From Anaerotruncus colihominis (GTDB taxonomy: Bacteria; Bacillota; Clostridia; Oscillospirales; Ruminococcaceae), in contig NZ_VIQT01000021.1 of the NCBI RefSeq assembly GCF_010206195.1, positions 1 to 64,000 of the forward strand: a stretch of 64,000 nucleotides of DNA, written 5' to 3'. The first letter of the stretch is position 1, and each line of letters opens with the position of its first letter. The notes below the pieces were generated by a model. That model searched no databases, was not told the DNA's origin, and was given only the letters and a program-made list of their open reading frames with translations. Shown here in pieces: positions 39,558 through 48,825 of this stretch. Position numbers and translations under genes: made by a program.

Positions 39558-40604
39558 ATGGGGTACAGTTTCAAAAATGATTACAGCGAGGGCGCGCATC
39601 CGCGGGTGCTTGAGGCGCTCACGCGTACAAACGCTGAACAGACCGACGGCTACGGCACAGACGATTACTGCGCGCGCGCCCGCGAGCGGGTGCGGACGCT
39701 CTGTAACGCGCCCGAAGCCGCCGTGCATTTTCTTGTGGGAGGCACCCAGGCGAATATGACCGTGATCGCTGCGTCGCTCCGTCCGCACCAGGCGGTGCTG
39801 GCCGCACATACGGGCCATATCTGCGTGCATGAAACAGGCGCGATTGAAGCCACGGGACACAAGGCGATCGGCCTGGCTTCACTTGACGGACGCCTGTCTC
39901 CAAAGGTGGCGGCCGAGGCGTTTGCCGCGCATCCTGACGAGCATATGGTTCAGCCGAAGATGGTTTACATATCGGATACGACCGAGATCGGCACAACATA
40001 TACGCTCAGGCAGCTTGAGGAGCTTTCCGCTTTTTGCCGTGCCAACGGGCTTTGGCTGTATTTGGACGGCGCGCGTTTGGCGATGGCGCTGGCCGATGGG
40101 CACAGCGGTGTGACGCTGCCGGATCTGGCGCGGCTGTGCGATGTGTTTACAATCGGCGGGACAAAATGCGGCGCTCTGTTCGGCGAGGCGGTTGTCATCA
40201 CAAATGACGCTCTGAAACCGGATTTTCGCTATCACATCAAGCAGCGCGGCGGCATGCTGGCAAAAGGGCGCCTGCTTGGCCTCCAGTTTGAGGCGCTATT
40301 GGCGGACAATCTGTATACAGAGATTGGCGCGCATGCCAACGCGTTGGGCCGCCGCCTGCGCGACCTGTTCACGGAAAACGACTATCCCATGATGAGCGAT
40401 TCTTTGACAAACCAGCAGTTTGTTGTGCTGCCCGACCGGCTGATTGAGGCGCTTCAGGCTGCGGATTACAGGTTTGAGCTTCAGATGCGCGTCGATGAAA
40501 CGCATTGTGCAATGCGTTTTGTCACGTCCTGGGCGACGCCGGAAACGGCCGTCGAGCGGTTTGCCGACGATTTTCTGCGTCTGGCGCGCCAGATTGGCGC
40601 GTGA
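39558..40604 (+). CDS. Low-specificity L-threonine aldolase-type PLP enzyme
   Basis: 348 residues, full length. FKNDYSEGAHPRVLEAL and GYGTDDYCARARERVR open the fold. HETGAIEATGHK and YLDGARLAMAL line the cofactor, and IGGTKCG holds the Schiff-base Lys. The family splits threonine or other beta-hydroxy amino acids to glycine and an aldehyde. First gene of a run of four genes with 4-8 base overlaps (39558-43921). Confidence 0.9.
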   Translation: MGYSFKNDYSEGAHPRVLEALTRTNAEQTDGYGTDDYCARARERVRTLCNAPEAAVHFLVGGTQANMTVIAASLRPHQAVLAAHTGHICVHETGAIEATGHKAIGLASLDGRLSPKVAAEAFAAHPDEHMVQPKMVYISDTTEIGTTYTLRQLEELSAFCRANGLWLYLDGARLAMALADGHSGVTLPDLARLCDVFTIGGTKCGALFGEAVVITNDALKPDFRYHIKQRGGMLAKGRLLGLQFEALLADNLYTEIGAHANALGRRLRDLFTENDYPMMSDSLTNQQFVVLPDRLIEALQAADYRFELQMRVDETHCAMRFVTSWATPETAVERFADDFLRLARQIGA

Positions 40605-41557
40605 ACGACGGAGCCGGGCCGCGCGCGCTGCGCGGCGGCCCGCTGGCGAACCTGCTTGCGGTGTGCGCCGTCTTTTTGTGGGGGACGGCGTTTCCGGCGG
40701 TCAAGCGCGGGTACGCGCTGTTTTTGCTCGCGCCGGACGATATGGCCGGGCGCATGGTCTTCGCGGGGGAGCGGTTTGTGCTCGCAGGGGCGCTGACGCT
40801 TGTCTGCGCGGCTGTGTTTACGGGGCGGCCGCCGTCGCTCCCGCGCGGCCGGTGGGGCGGCGTGGCGCTGCTCGCGCTTGTGCAGACAACGCTGCAATAC
40901 CTGTTCTTTTACGCCGGCATGGCGCATACCACTGGCACGAAAGGCGCGATTATTGATTCGAGCGCCGCGTTTATCGGCGTGATCCTGGCGCATTTTTTGT
41001 GCGCCGGCGAGCGGATGACCGCACGCCGCGCCGCAGGCTGTGTCATTGGATTTCTGGGCGTTGTGCTCGTAAACCTCGGCGCGGACGGTGTGGGCGGCTT
41101 TTCGTGGCGCGGCGATGGGCTGATGCTGTTGGCTGCGGCTTCGTTCGCGTTCGGCGGCGTCATCAGCGGCCGTGCGGCGCGCGGCCTGGACCCGGCGGCC
41201 GTCACCGGCTGGCAGCTGCTCGGCGGCGGCGCGCTTTTGCTGGCGGGTGGTGCTGCGATGGGCGGGCGCGCAGTCCCGCCATCTGGGGCGGCATGGCTGC
41301 TGCTCGGATATCTCGCAATACTGTCGGCTGTGGCGTTCACAATCTGGACGCTTTTGCTCAAATACAACCCGGTCGCTAAAATCAGCATCTACAATTCGCT
41401 GACGCCGGTGTTCGGCGCGCTGTGCTCGGCGGTTGTGCTCGGCGAACGGTTTTTCAGCATAAAAAACCTGGCGGCGCTGGCGCTCGTCTGCGGCGGCGTT
41501 TATCTGGTCAACTGCGTCCCGGACGGGACGGGAAGGGGGAAAACGGAGCGTGTATGA
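40601..41557 (+). CDS. EamA/DMT-family transporter
   Basis: 318 residues with ten hydrophobic helices, arranged as two EamA repeats. AVFLWGTAFPAVKRGY opens repeat 1, and ALSAVVLGERFFSIK-like AVVLGERFF lies in repeat 2. Members export amino acids, metabolites or drugs. The start is a GTG (40601-40603) overlapping the aldolase stop (GTGA); the longer frame would begin inside the aldolase. The neighbours suggest amino acid derivatives as cargo, which is inference. Confidence 0.85.
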   Translation: MNDGAGPRALRGGPLANLLAVCAVFLWGTAFPAVKRGYALFLLAPDDMAGRMVFAGERFVLAGALTLVCAAVFTGRPPSLPRGRWGGVALLALVQTTLQYLFFYAGMAHTTGTKGAIIDSSAAFIGVILAHFLCAGERMTARRAAGCVIGFLGVVLVNLGADGVGGFSWRGDGLMLLAAASFAFGGVISGRAARGLDPAAVTGWQLLGGGALLLAGGAAMGGRAVPPSGAAWLLLGYLAILSAVAFTIWTLLLKYNPVAKISIYNSLTPVFGALCSAVVLGERFFSIKNLAALALVCGGVYLVNCVPDGTGRGKTERV

Positions 41558-43142
41558 TCTTTTGATCAGCGGCGGCACGGTCGTCGATGGCAGCGGCAGC
41601 GCGGCCATGCTGGCCGATGTGGCGGTCCTGGACGGTAAAATCGCGGCGGTCGCGCCGCATATTGAGGGCGGCGCGGCGCGCCTGATCGACGCTGCGGGAC
41701 GGCTTGTGACGCCGGGGTTTATCGACATTCACCGCCATGCCGATATGCGGCTGTTCTCCCCGGACTTTGGAGAAGCTGAATTGCGTCAGGGCTTGACGAC
41801 GATCGTCAACGGCAACTGCGGGCTGTCGGCCGCGCCGTGCCCGGCCGCGCGGCGCGATGAAATCCATCGGTTTTTGCAGCCGGTGATCGGCGATATAAAC
41901 GCGCCCGCGCCGTTTGAAACGTTTGCGGACTATCTGGCGCTTGTGCGCCAAACGCCGCTGCCGCTCAATGTCGGGATGCTGGTGGGAAACGGGACGGTGC
42001 GCGCCGCGGTACGCGGCTATGCGCCGGGCGTCCTGACGCCGGGCGAGCTTGCCGCGGCGCGCGGCCTGCTGGAGGACGCGCTTTCCGCCGGCGCGCTCGG
42101 CGTGTCGATGGGCATCGTCTACGCGCCTGAATACTGCTACGACGCCGGCGGCTTTGCACAGGTGCTCGCGCCCGTGCGCGGGAGCGGCGTGCCGCTGGTC
42201 ACGCATGTGCGTGGCGAGGGCGACACGTTTCATCAGTCGCTTGACGAGGTGATCGATGTCGCAAGGCGGCTCGGAGCGCCGCTGCACGTCAGCCATTTCA
42301 AATGCATCGGGCGGCGCAATTGGGGGCATGGCATGGCACGTGCGCTAAAAATCCTTGATGAGGCGCGTGAAAGCAGCCTGTGCGTCGACTGTGACGTATA
42401 TCCGTATACAGCCGGCTCGACGCAGCTTTTGCAGATTTTGCCGCCCTGGTTTCTCGATGGCGGCGCGCCCGCGATCGCGCGCCGCCTGCGCGATCCGGCG
42501 CAGGTCGACGCGCTGCGGGAGATTTTTGCAAAGCCTTCCGACCGGTTTGAAAACCTTGTGAATCTGGTTGGCTGGGAGAACATCCGCTGTACCACGTTTA
42601 CACAGCCGGAGAACCAGGCGTATACCGGCATGAGCGTGGCGGAGATCGCAGCGGCGCGCGGCGAGGACCCGTGCGCCTGCGCCTGCCGCCTGCTTGCCAG
42701 TGAGGACTGCCGGGTTTCGATGATCGATTTCATCACCTTTGAGGAGGATATCCGCACGGTGCTGCGGTATCCGTACAGCAATGTGATTTCCGACGCGGTC
42801 TATCCGTCCGGCGGGACGCCGCATCCGCGGCTGTACGCGGCGTTCCCAAAGGTGCTGATTGATTATGTGCGCAGGGAGCCGGTGCTCACACTGGAGCAGG
42901 CTGTCCACAAGATGACCGCCCGCCCTGCCTCGGTGCTCGGGCTGCGCGGCAAGGGCCTGCTCCGGGAGGGATACGACGCTGATATCAATGTATTTGAACT
43001 TGGGTGTCTGGCAGCGGACGCCTCGTATGAGAACCCGGTTGTGTTTGCGCGCGGCTTTGATTACGTATTTGTTGGCGGTGCGGCGGCCGTGGAGCACGAC
43101 CGGATGACCGGCGCGCGCGCCGGCCGGGTGGTGACGCGGTGA
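41550..43142 (+). CDS. N-acyl-D-amino acid deacylase (amidohydrolase family)
   Basis: 530 residues. The amidohydrolase signature is LLISGGTVVDGSGSAA, then TPGFIDIHRHADMRLF with the metal-binding HxH; LRQGLTTIVNGNCGLSAAP is typical of D-aminoacylases. VTHVRGEGD and HVSHFKCIGRRN hold further metal His residues. The end, GLRGKGLLREGYDADINVF, is the usual closing strand. It removes the acyl group from N-acyl-D-amino acids. The GTG start overlaps the transporter by 8 bases, so coupling is likely: transport and deacylation of modified amino acids is a plausible joint job. Confidence 0.88.
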   Translation: MYDLLISGGTVVDGSGSAAMLADVAVLDGKIAAVAPHIEGGAARLIDAAGRLVTPGFIDIHRHADMRLFSPDFGEAELRQGLTTIVNGNCGLSAAPCPAARRDEIHRFLQPVIGDINAPAPFETFADYLALVRQTPLPLNVGMLVGNGTVRAAVRGYAPGVLTPGELAAARGLLEDALSAGALGVSMGIVYAPEYCYDAGGFAQVLAPVRGSGVPLVTHVRGEGDTFHQSLDEVIDVARRLGAPLHVSHFKCIGRRNWGHGMARALKILDEARESSLCVDCDVYPYTAGSTQLLQILPPWFLDGGAPAIARRLRDPAQVDALREIFAKPSDRFENLVNLVGWENIRCTTFTQPENQAYTGMSVAEIAAARGEDPCACACRLLASEDCRVSMIDFITFEEDIRTVLRYPYSNVISDAVYPSGGTPHPRLYAAFPKVLIDYVRREPVLTLEQAVHKMTARPASVLGLRGKGLLREGYDADINVFELGCLAADASYENPVVFARGFDYVFVGGAAAVEHDRMTGARAGRVVTR

Positions 43143-43921
43143 GCGCGCCGAAGGCGCGGGAGCCGCGGCGGCCTGAGCCGCCGCGTATGCCGGCGCTGTC
43201 CCCGGCGCCGCCCGGCGCGCTGCGCGGGCTTTGGGCGCACGGGGCGCCGGCCGAGGGGCTGCTGATCACGCAGGCGGCCGATTTGCCGGATGGACAGCCT
43301 GACTGCGAATGTACGGGATGCGTCCTGGAGGGCGTTTCGCTTGACGCTTTAGCGCTGCCGGAGGCCTGCTTTGCCGACACGGCGCTGCGCCGGTGCGGCT
43401 TTGCGGACGCGCGCCTAGAAAAAGGCGCGTTTACGCGCGTGCGGTTCGAGGGCGCGCGCTTTTCCGGCGCGTCGCTGGCCAAGTCGTTTTTTACGGACGT
43501 GTCGTTTATACGCTGCGATTTGTCAAACGCCGATTTGCGCAGCTGCTCCATGACGCGCGTTTCATTTGAGGACTGCCGCCTGACTGGCGCGGACTTTGGA
43601 GAAGCGGCGTTTACGGACGCGCTGTTCAGCGGGTGCGCCTGCGGCTATGCGCAGTTTTCGCGCGCGCAGCTTCGGGATACGCGCTTTGAACGGTGCGACT
43701 GTGACTGCGCCGCGTTTCATGAGACGCGGTGGCGCACCCTGACGTTTGAAGCGTGCTCGCTCATGGCTGCGGAGCTGTTTAAAACGCCGCTTGAGGGGAT
43801 GGATTTGACAACCTGTCAAATTGACGGCCTGATCGTCGACCCGCCGAGCCTGCGTGGCGCGGTTGTCACCGCCGAACAGGCGTGCGGCCTGGCGAAGCTG
43901 CTGGGCTTGATTATCCGCTGA
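43139..43921 (+). CDS. Pentapeptide-repeat protein
   Basis: 260 residues. About 25 repeats of the A(D/N)LxX type fill residues 60-230 (for example FADTALRRCGFADARLEKGA and LSNADLRSCSMTRVSFEDC). They should fold into a right-handed four-sided helix. Such proteins can mimic DNA and protect gyrase, or be structural; nothing here decides. The N-terminal 40 residues are Pro/Ala-rich. The GTG start overlaps the deacylase stop by 4 bases. Cys is unusually common in the repeats. Confidence 0.88.
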   Translation: MSAPKAREPRRPEPPRMPALSPAPPGALRGLWAHGAPAEGLLITQAADLPDGQPDCECTGCVLEGVSLDALALPEACFADTALRRCGFADARLEKGAFTRVRFEGARFSGASLAKSFFTDVSFIRCDLSNADLRSCSMTRVSFEDCRLTGADFGEAAFTDALFSGCACGYAQFSRAQLRDTRFERCDCDCAAFHETRWRTLTFEACSLMAAELFKTPLEGMDLTTCQIDGLIVDPPSLRGAVVTAEQACGLAKLLGLIIR

Positions 43922-43982
43922 ACAGAAGAACCGGGCGCTTTGGCGGACGGGACCCGGACACAGATCCCAGGGAGGAGATAGC

Positions 43983-45062
43983 ATGGAGGAATTGATTTTA
44001 TCGCTGCGCGACGTTCACAAGACCTTTGGAACGACCGAGGCGCTGACCGGCGTGAGCCTCGACGTACAGGCGGGCGAATTTTTGACGCTGCTCGGGCCGT
44101 CCGGCTGCGGCAAAACGACGACGCTGCGCATCATTGCGGGGCTTGAGGCGCCCGACGGCGGCCGCGTGCTGCTCCAGGGCAGCGACGTGACCGACTGGGA
44201 GCCGAACCGGCGCAATGTCAACACAGTGTTTCAAAGCTACGCGCTGTTCCCGCATATGAATGTCGCGCGCAACATTGGATATGGCCTGCGGCTGAAAAAG
44301 ACGCCAAGGGATGAAATCCGCAGGCGCGTCGACGAGATGCTTTCGCTTGTGCAATTGCCGGGCTATGGCGCGCGGATGCCGTCGCAGCTTTCAGGCGGGC
44401 AGCGCCAGCGCGTGGCCATTGCGCGCGCGATTGTCAACGATCCGGCCGTGCTGCTGCTCGACGAGCCGCTCGGCGCGCTCGATCTGCAGCTGCGCCGCCA
44501 GATGCAGACGGAGCTGAAGACGCTTCAGAAAAATTTGGGTATCACATTTATCTATATTACGCACGACCAGGAGGAAGCCCTCAATATGAGCGACCGCATC
44601 GGCATCATGAACGAGGGGCGCATCCTCCAGCTTGGCACGCCGGATGATATCTATGAGCGCCCGCAGACGCGTTTCGCCGCGGAATTTATCGGGCAGAGCA
44701 ATATTTTTACCGCGGCCATCACCGGCCGCGACGAGACAGGCGCGCTGACGCTGGCGTTCGCCGGCGGCGTAATCAAAGCGGCCGGCGACGGCGCGCCGGG
44801 CGAGCGCGTGACGCTCTCCGTGCGCACCGAACGTATCCGCTTCGGCGAGGAGAGCCGCTACGGCTTCGATTTGACGGGCGTCGTACAGGCGCACAGCTAT
44901 ACAGGCGGAATGCTGCGCACAACACTGCGCCTGGCTGACGGGCAGGAATTGACTGTCAGCGGCATGGGCGGCGGAGGCGACCGGGCCGAGGTGGGCGAAA
45001 CGGTGCGCATCCATTGGAAGCCGGCTTGTGCCGTGATCGTGGAAAGGGGCGGTCATCCATGA
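43983..45062 (+). CDS. potA: Spermidine/putrescine ABC transporter ATP-binding protein
   Basis: 359 residues. Walker A GPSGCGKTT (about 38-46), signature LSGGQRQRVAIARA, Walker B VLLLDEPLGALD, and switch His in YITHDQEEAL. The C-terminal TOBE-type domain (from about 240) is regulatory. FIGQSNIF is typical of PotA. It drives polyamine uptake with PotB, PotC and PotD. The ATG follows GGGAGGAGATAGC. It heads a four-gene cluster; potB overlaps it by 4 bases. Confidence 0.93.
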   Translation: MEELILSLRDVHKTFGTTEALTGVSLDVQAGEFLTLLGPSGCGKTTTLRIIAGLEAPDGGRVLLQGSDVTDWEPNRRNVNTVFQSYALFPHMNVARNIGYGLRLKKTPRDEIRRRVDEMLSLVQLPGYGARMPSQLSGGQRQRVAIARAIVNDPAVLLLDEPLGALDLQLRRQMQTELKTLQKNLGITFIYITHDQEEALNMSDRIGIMNEGRILQLGTPDDIYERPQTRFAAEFIGQSNIFTAAITGRDETGALTLAFAGGVIKAAGDGAPGERVTLSVRTERIRFGEESRYGFDLTGVVQAHSYTGGMLRTTLRLADGQELTVSGMGGGGDRAEVGETVRIHWKPACAVIVERGGHP

Positions 45063-45910
45063 ACAAAAGATGCCGGTTCCCGCTGGCGGCTGCGCCGTTT
45101 ATCCTTTGGACGGCGGTATTTGTGGCGGTGCCGCTGATCTATATCCTGTGCATGAGCTTTATGCGCCGCGCCGACACCTGGGGCGTTGAGGCGGCGTTTA
45201 CGCTGGAGAGCTATCAAAAACTGCTCGACCCGAATTACTTAAGCGTCTTTGGACGCAGTCTGTGGCTGGCTGTGCTGACAACGCTGCTGACGCTTTTGAT
45301 CGGCTATCCATTCGCTTATTTTACCGCCGGGCTGCCGCCGAAAAAACGGTCGCTTGCGCTGATGCTTGTGATCGTGCCGTTTTGGACGAATTCGCTTGTG
45401 CGTATTTACGGCTGGATGATCCTGCTGCGTGGACAGGGCGTTGTCAATTCGCTTCTGGCTGCACTCGGGCTGATTGACGCTCCGCTCAAGCTATTGTATA
45501 ATTTTGGTGCGGTGCTGGTTGGCATGGTGTATGCGCTGATTCCGTTTATGATCCTTTCGGTTTACAACGCGGTGGCCAAGCTGGATCCCGCGCTCATTGA
45601 GGCGGCGCGCGACCTCGGCGCGGGCCGCTGGCGCGCGTTCTGGACGATCACCGTCCCGATGACGCGTGCGGGCATCATGGCCGGCTGCGTGCTGGTCTTT
45701 ATCCCATCGATCGGGTTGTTTTTCATTTCCGACCTGCTCGGCGGCTCCAAAACCATGCTGCTTGGCAACCTGATCCGCGACGAGCTGCTCACCGCGCGCA
45801 ACTGGCCGCTTGGCGCCGCGCTGTCCGTTGTGATGATGGCGGCGACCCTGCTTGTAATCGGCGGTTACCGCCGCCTGTCCGGCGAAAAAAGTCTGGAGGG
45901 GATCGTGTGA
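45059..45910 (+). CDS. potB: Spermidine/putrescine ABC transporter permease
   Basis: 283 residues with six membrane helices. The EAA loop that docks on PotA is EAARDLGAGRWRAFWTITVP. The start is the ATG inside the potA stop (ATGA at 45059). The N-terminus LAAAPFILWTAVFVAVPLIY is helix 1. It forms the channel with PotC. Confidence 0.92.
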   Translation: MNKRCRFPLAAAPFILWTAVFVAVPLIYILCMSFMRRADTWGVEAAFTLESYQKLLDPNYLSVFGRSLWLAVLTTLLTLLIGYPFAYFTAGLPPKKRSLALMLVIVPFWTNSLVRIYGWMILLRGQGVVNSLLAALGLIDAPLKLLYNFGAVLVGMVYALIPFMILSVYNAVAKLDPALIEAARDLGAGRWRAFWTITVPMTRAGIMAGCVLVFIPSIGLFFISDLLGGSKTMLLGNLIRDELLTARNWPLGAALSVVMMAATLLVIGGYRRLSGEKSLEGIV

Positions 45911-46713
45911 AAAAGCGTTCAAGGTTCCCCGGGATTTACGTCGTGCTGATTCTGCTGCTGCTGTACCTGCCGATCGCGGTTGTCATCGCTTATTCGTTTA
46001 ACGATACAAAGCTGTTTCATTGGGCGGGCTTTACATTTTCCTGGTATGGAAAGCTGTTCCGCAACCGCACGCTCATCAACGCGTTCTTGAACAGTCTGGA
46101 GCTTGCGCTGGTCAGCAGCGCGTCGGCCGCAGTGCTTGGCACGCTTGGGGCGGTGGGATTGTCCGGCCGCCATTTCAAGGCGCGCGGCGCGCTTGAAAAC
46201 CTCTCCATGATCCCGATCATGGTGCCGGAGATTATCCTCGGCATGGCGTATCTGTCGTTTTTTACGTTTGTGCGTCTGCCCGCCGGTATGCTCACGTTGG
46301 TGCTTGCGCATACGACCTTCTGCGTCCCATACATCTTTATCAACGTCAAGGCGCGCCTGTCGGCGCTCGACCCGTCGATCGGGGAGGCCGCGCGCGATTT
46401 GGGCGCGTCGGCGCAGCGCGCCTTTTTCGACATCACGCTGCCGCTGATCGCGCCCGCGATCCTGTCGGGCGCGCTGCTCGCCTTTGCCATGAGCATGGAC
46501 GATGTGGTGATCAGCTTCTTTGTCACGGGTGCGCAGACAAGCACGCTTCCGCTTGAGATCTACTCAATGCTGCGCATGGGCGTCACCCCTGAAATCAACG
46601 CCCTGTGCACCGTCCTGCTCGGCGCCGTCTTTCTCCTCGTCGCACTCTCCGGCCTTCTTAAAAAGAGCTCCCGTTCCCGCTTTTTTGAAAAAAAGCTTGG
46701 CAAAAAACTTTAG
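45907..46713 (+). CDS. potC: Spermidine/putrescine ABC transporter permease
   Basis: 268 residues with six helices. The EAA loop is EAARDLGASAQRAFFDITLP. The GTG start overlaps the potB stop by 4 bases. The last ten residues (FFEKKLGKKL) are a direct translation of an R1 repeat unit and the stop TAG follows in the repeat, so the natural C-terminus has been replaced by repeat sequence. The catalytic and docking regions are intact, so it is expected to work. Confidence 0.92.
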   Translation: MKKRSRFPGIYVVLILLLLYLPIAVVIAYSFNDTKLFHWAGFTFSWYGKLFRNRTLINAFLNSLELALVSSASAAVLGTLGAVGLSGRHFKARGALENLSMIPIMVPEIILGMAYLSFFTFVRLPAGMLTLVLAHTTFCVPYIFINVKARLSALDPSIGEAARDLGASAQRAFFDITLPLIAPAILSGALLAFAMSMDDVVISFFVTGAQTSTLPLEIYSMLRMGVTPEINALCTVLLGAVFLLVALSGLLKKSSRSRFFEKKLGKKL

Positions 46714-46745
46714 TCGGCTGCGCCGCGAACAGTGGGGCGGGCGCT
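46676..46745 (+). repeat. R1 hairpin and R2 unit at the potC end
   Basis: GCTTTTTTGAAAAAAAGCTTGG, then CAAAAAACTTTAG and GCGCCGCGAACAGTGGGGCG. The R1 part lies inside the potC reading frame. The remaining spacer to potD (46746-46993) contains a GC-rich stretch and no gene; an AGAAGGAGAG site precedes potD. Confidence 0.95.
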
Positions 46746-46993
46746 GCGTTTATGCAGGCTGCACCTGCCCCAGGGTTGGGTCCATGGGATAGGGGCGGCC
46801 CGCCCCTGCCCCGTGAGGCGCGCTGAGGGGCGCTGACGCGGATTTTGCTCCCCTGGCCTTTCCTGGGACAGACAATGTATAAAAACCGGCCGCGCCGCCG
46901 CTGCGAATGAAAGATCATTGCGCGTGAAATATAGGAACAGTTCGGCGGCTGGATACGGTTGACAATATGCAATAAAACAGAAGGAGAGAAGAA

Positions 46994-48025
46994 ATGAAAA
47001 AGGCAAAACGAATTCTGGCGCTGCTGATGGCGGCGGTATTGGCCTTAGGGCTGGCGGCATGTGGCAAAAAGGCTGACGAGAAGGTCCTCAATATCTTCAC
47101 CTGGGCCACATATTTTCCGGACGATGTGCTCGCCGAATTTACGGAGCAGACGGGTATCAAGATCAATTACAGCGTGTTCCAGTCGAATGAGGAAATGCTC
47201 ATGAAAATCCAGCAGGGCGGAGATTACGACCTGGTGCTGGCCAGCGACTATATCATTGATATTGCGCGCAGCCAGGATTTGCTGATGAAGCTGGATAAAT
47301 CGAAGATCCCCAATTTTAAAAATATCAACCCGGCTTTCCAAGGCAAGTTCTATGATGAAAACAACGAATATACCGTCCCATATTCAGCGGGCATTCCGCT
47401 GATCATCTACAATCCCGAGCTGGTCGGCGGTTTGGCGATCACCGGTTATGAGGATCTGTGGAATCCTGCGCTCGCCGACTCGGTTGTTGTGATGGACGAC
47501 GCGCGCAATGTCATCGGCATCACGCTGAAAACGATGGGCAAGAGCTTTAACGAGACGGACCCGGCCGTACTCGACGAGGCCAAGGAAAAGCTTCTGACCC
47601 TGCGCCCAAATATTCGTGCGCTTGATTACAACACGCCGTATAACCTGATGTTAAGCGGAGAGACGTCTGTCGGTTATATGTTTACGTCGCAGGTGCTGAC
47701 AGTCCTCAACGAGAACCCAAATTTTGAGGTCGTGTTCCCCAAGGAAGGGCTTGGCTTTGGCATCGATTCCTGTTTCATTCCGGCCAAAGCGCCGCACGCC
47801 GACAATGCGCACGCGTTTTTAGACTTTATTCTTGACGGCGAACGCTCGGCGCATATCACCGACCAGATTTACTATATCAGTTGTAATTCCGCCGCGACGC
47901 CGTATCTGTCCAATCAGGCGCTCGTCATCCCGGACGAGGCGATCTCCGGCGCTGAATTTATCATGGATGTCGGCGGGACAGCCGATCTTTATAACGACAT
48001 CTGGACCGAATTTAAGCAGAACTAA
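46994..48025 (+). CDS. potD: Spermidine/putrescine-binding lipoprotein
   Basis: 343 residues. Lipoprotein signal MKKAKRILALLMAAVLALG with lipobox GLAAC. The mature protein starts NIFTWATYFPDDVLAEFTEQ, the first strand and helix of PotD/PotF-type binding proteins, and LASDYIIDI, VPYSAGIPLII and YNTPYNLMLSGE are conserved pocket segments. It captures polyamines outside the membrane and hands them to PotBC. It is separated from potC by 280 nt with a repeat, so its expression may partly differ. Confidence 0.93.
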   Translation: MKKAKRILALLMAAVLALGLAACGKKADEKVLNIFTWATYFPDDVLAEFTEQTGIKINYSVFQSNEEMLMKIQQGGDYDLVLASDYIIDIARSQDLLMKLDKSKIPNFKNINPAFQGKFYDENNEYTVPYSAGIPLIIYNPELVGGLAITGYEDLWNPALADSVVVMDDARNVIGITLKTMGKSFNETDPAVLDEAKEKLLTLRPNIRALDYNTPYNLMLSGETSVGYMFTSQVLTVLNENPNFEVVFPKEGLGFGIDSCFIPAKAPHADNAHAFLDFILDGERSAHITDQIYYISCNSAATPYLSNQALVIPDEAISGAEFIMDVGGTADLYNDIWTEFKQN

Positions 48026-48038
48026 TCACATTTCGCAG

Positions 48039-48070
48039 AAAAGGCGTCCCCTGTGGGGGATGCCTTTTTT
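48039..48070 (+). terminator. Terminator of the pot operon
   Basis: AAGGCGTCCCC and GGGGATGCCTT pair around a TGTG loop (one imperfect pair), followed by TTTTTT. Confidence 0.85.
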
Positions 48071-48226
48071 ACGCGGCGGAATGAATTGCAACAAATGGAA
48101 AATGATTGCATTCGATTGTGCATCAGATACAATATGGCAATGAAAAATTTGTTAAAATTATAAGAACCTTTTGTCTACTAAAACGGTGTTTTTGTAAGAA
48201 ATGAATGAGTTTCCTGTGAAAATGCC

Positions 48227-48255
48227 TAGACGTGGTCCTGTGAATCTGATATAAT
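48227..48255 (+). promoter_or_regulatory. Promoter of the hydrogenase operon
   Basis: TAGACG and a perfect TATAAT are spaced by 17 nt. A GC-rich hairpin (GCGCGCGG with CCGCGCGC, near 48274-48296) stands between it and the first ribosome binding site and may affect leader folding. Confidence 0.6.
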
Positions 48256-48324
48256 TATAACAATTACGTTGACCGCGCGCGGCCGCGCCGCGCGCAACCA
48301 GACTTGAAGGAGGTTTTCAATCGA

Positions 48325-48819
48325 ATGGCGAACACCAAAACCGTGGTCCCGTTCACCGGCACGGCGGAGCAGGAGGCGAAGCTTTGCGAGGTGATCGCGG
48401 CTCACAAGGGGCAGAAAGGCGCATTGATGCCCGTGTTGCAGGGCGCGCAGGAAATCTACGGCTATCTGCCCATCGAGGTGCAGAAGATGATTTCCAACGG
48501 GCTCGATATCCCGCTGGAGGAGATTTACGGCGTCGCGACGTTTTATTCGCAGTTTACGCTTAACCCCAAGGGGCAATACAAAATTTCCGTCTGCCTGGGC
48601 ACCGCCTGCTACGTCAAGGGTGCGGGCGATATCTTTAACCGCTTGCAGGAAAAGCTCGGCATCGAAAGCGGTATGTGCACGCCGGACGGCAAGTTCAGCC
48701 TGGACGCCTGCCGCTGTATCGGCGCCTGCGGGCTGGCCCCGGTTATGACGATCAATGACGAGGTCTACGGCCGTTTGACTGTGGACGATGTTGACACAAT
48801 CCTCGCGAAGTACAGGTGA
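48325..48819 (+). CDS. hndA: NuoE-like [2Fe-2S] subunit of NAD(P)-linked [FeFe] hydrogenase
   Basis: 164 residues. Thioredoxin-like ferredoxin with all four cluster Cys: CLGTAC (x4 spacing) and CRCIGAC. PVLQGAQEIYGYLPIEVQ and IYGVATFYSQF are the NuoE fold. The start is the ATG at 48325, 11 nt after AAGGAGG; a TTG at 48304 is the other in-frame choice. It transfers electrons within the HndABCD-type complex, where the NAD(P) site, the flavin site and the H-cluster are linked. First gene of a five-gene operon. Confidence 0.92.
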   Translation: MANTKTVVPFTGTAEQEAKLCEVIAAHKGQKGALMPVLQGAQEIYGYLPIEVQKMISNGLDIPLEEIYGVATFYSQFTLNPKGQYKISVCLGTACYVKGAGDIFNRLQEKLGIESGMCTPDGKFSLDACRCIGACGLAPVMTINDEVYGRLTVDDVDTILAKYR

Positions 48820-48825
48820 GCTTTG

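Noticed and set aside
40481..41728. 415-residue minus-strand ORF opposite the EamA transporter
   Set aside because: GC-rich shadow frame, Arg/His/Gln-rich, with no domain.
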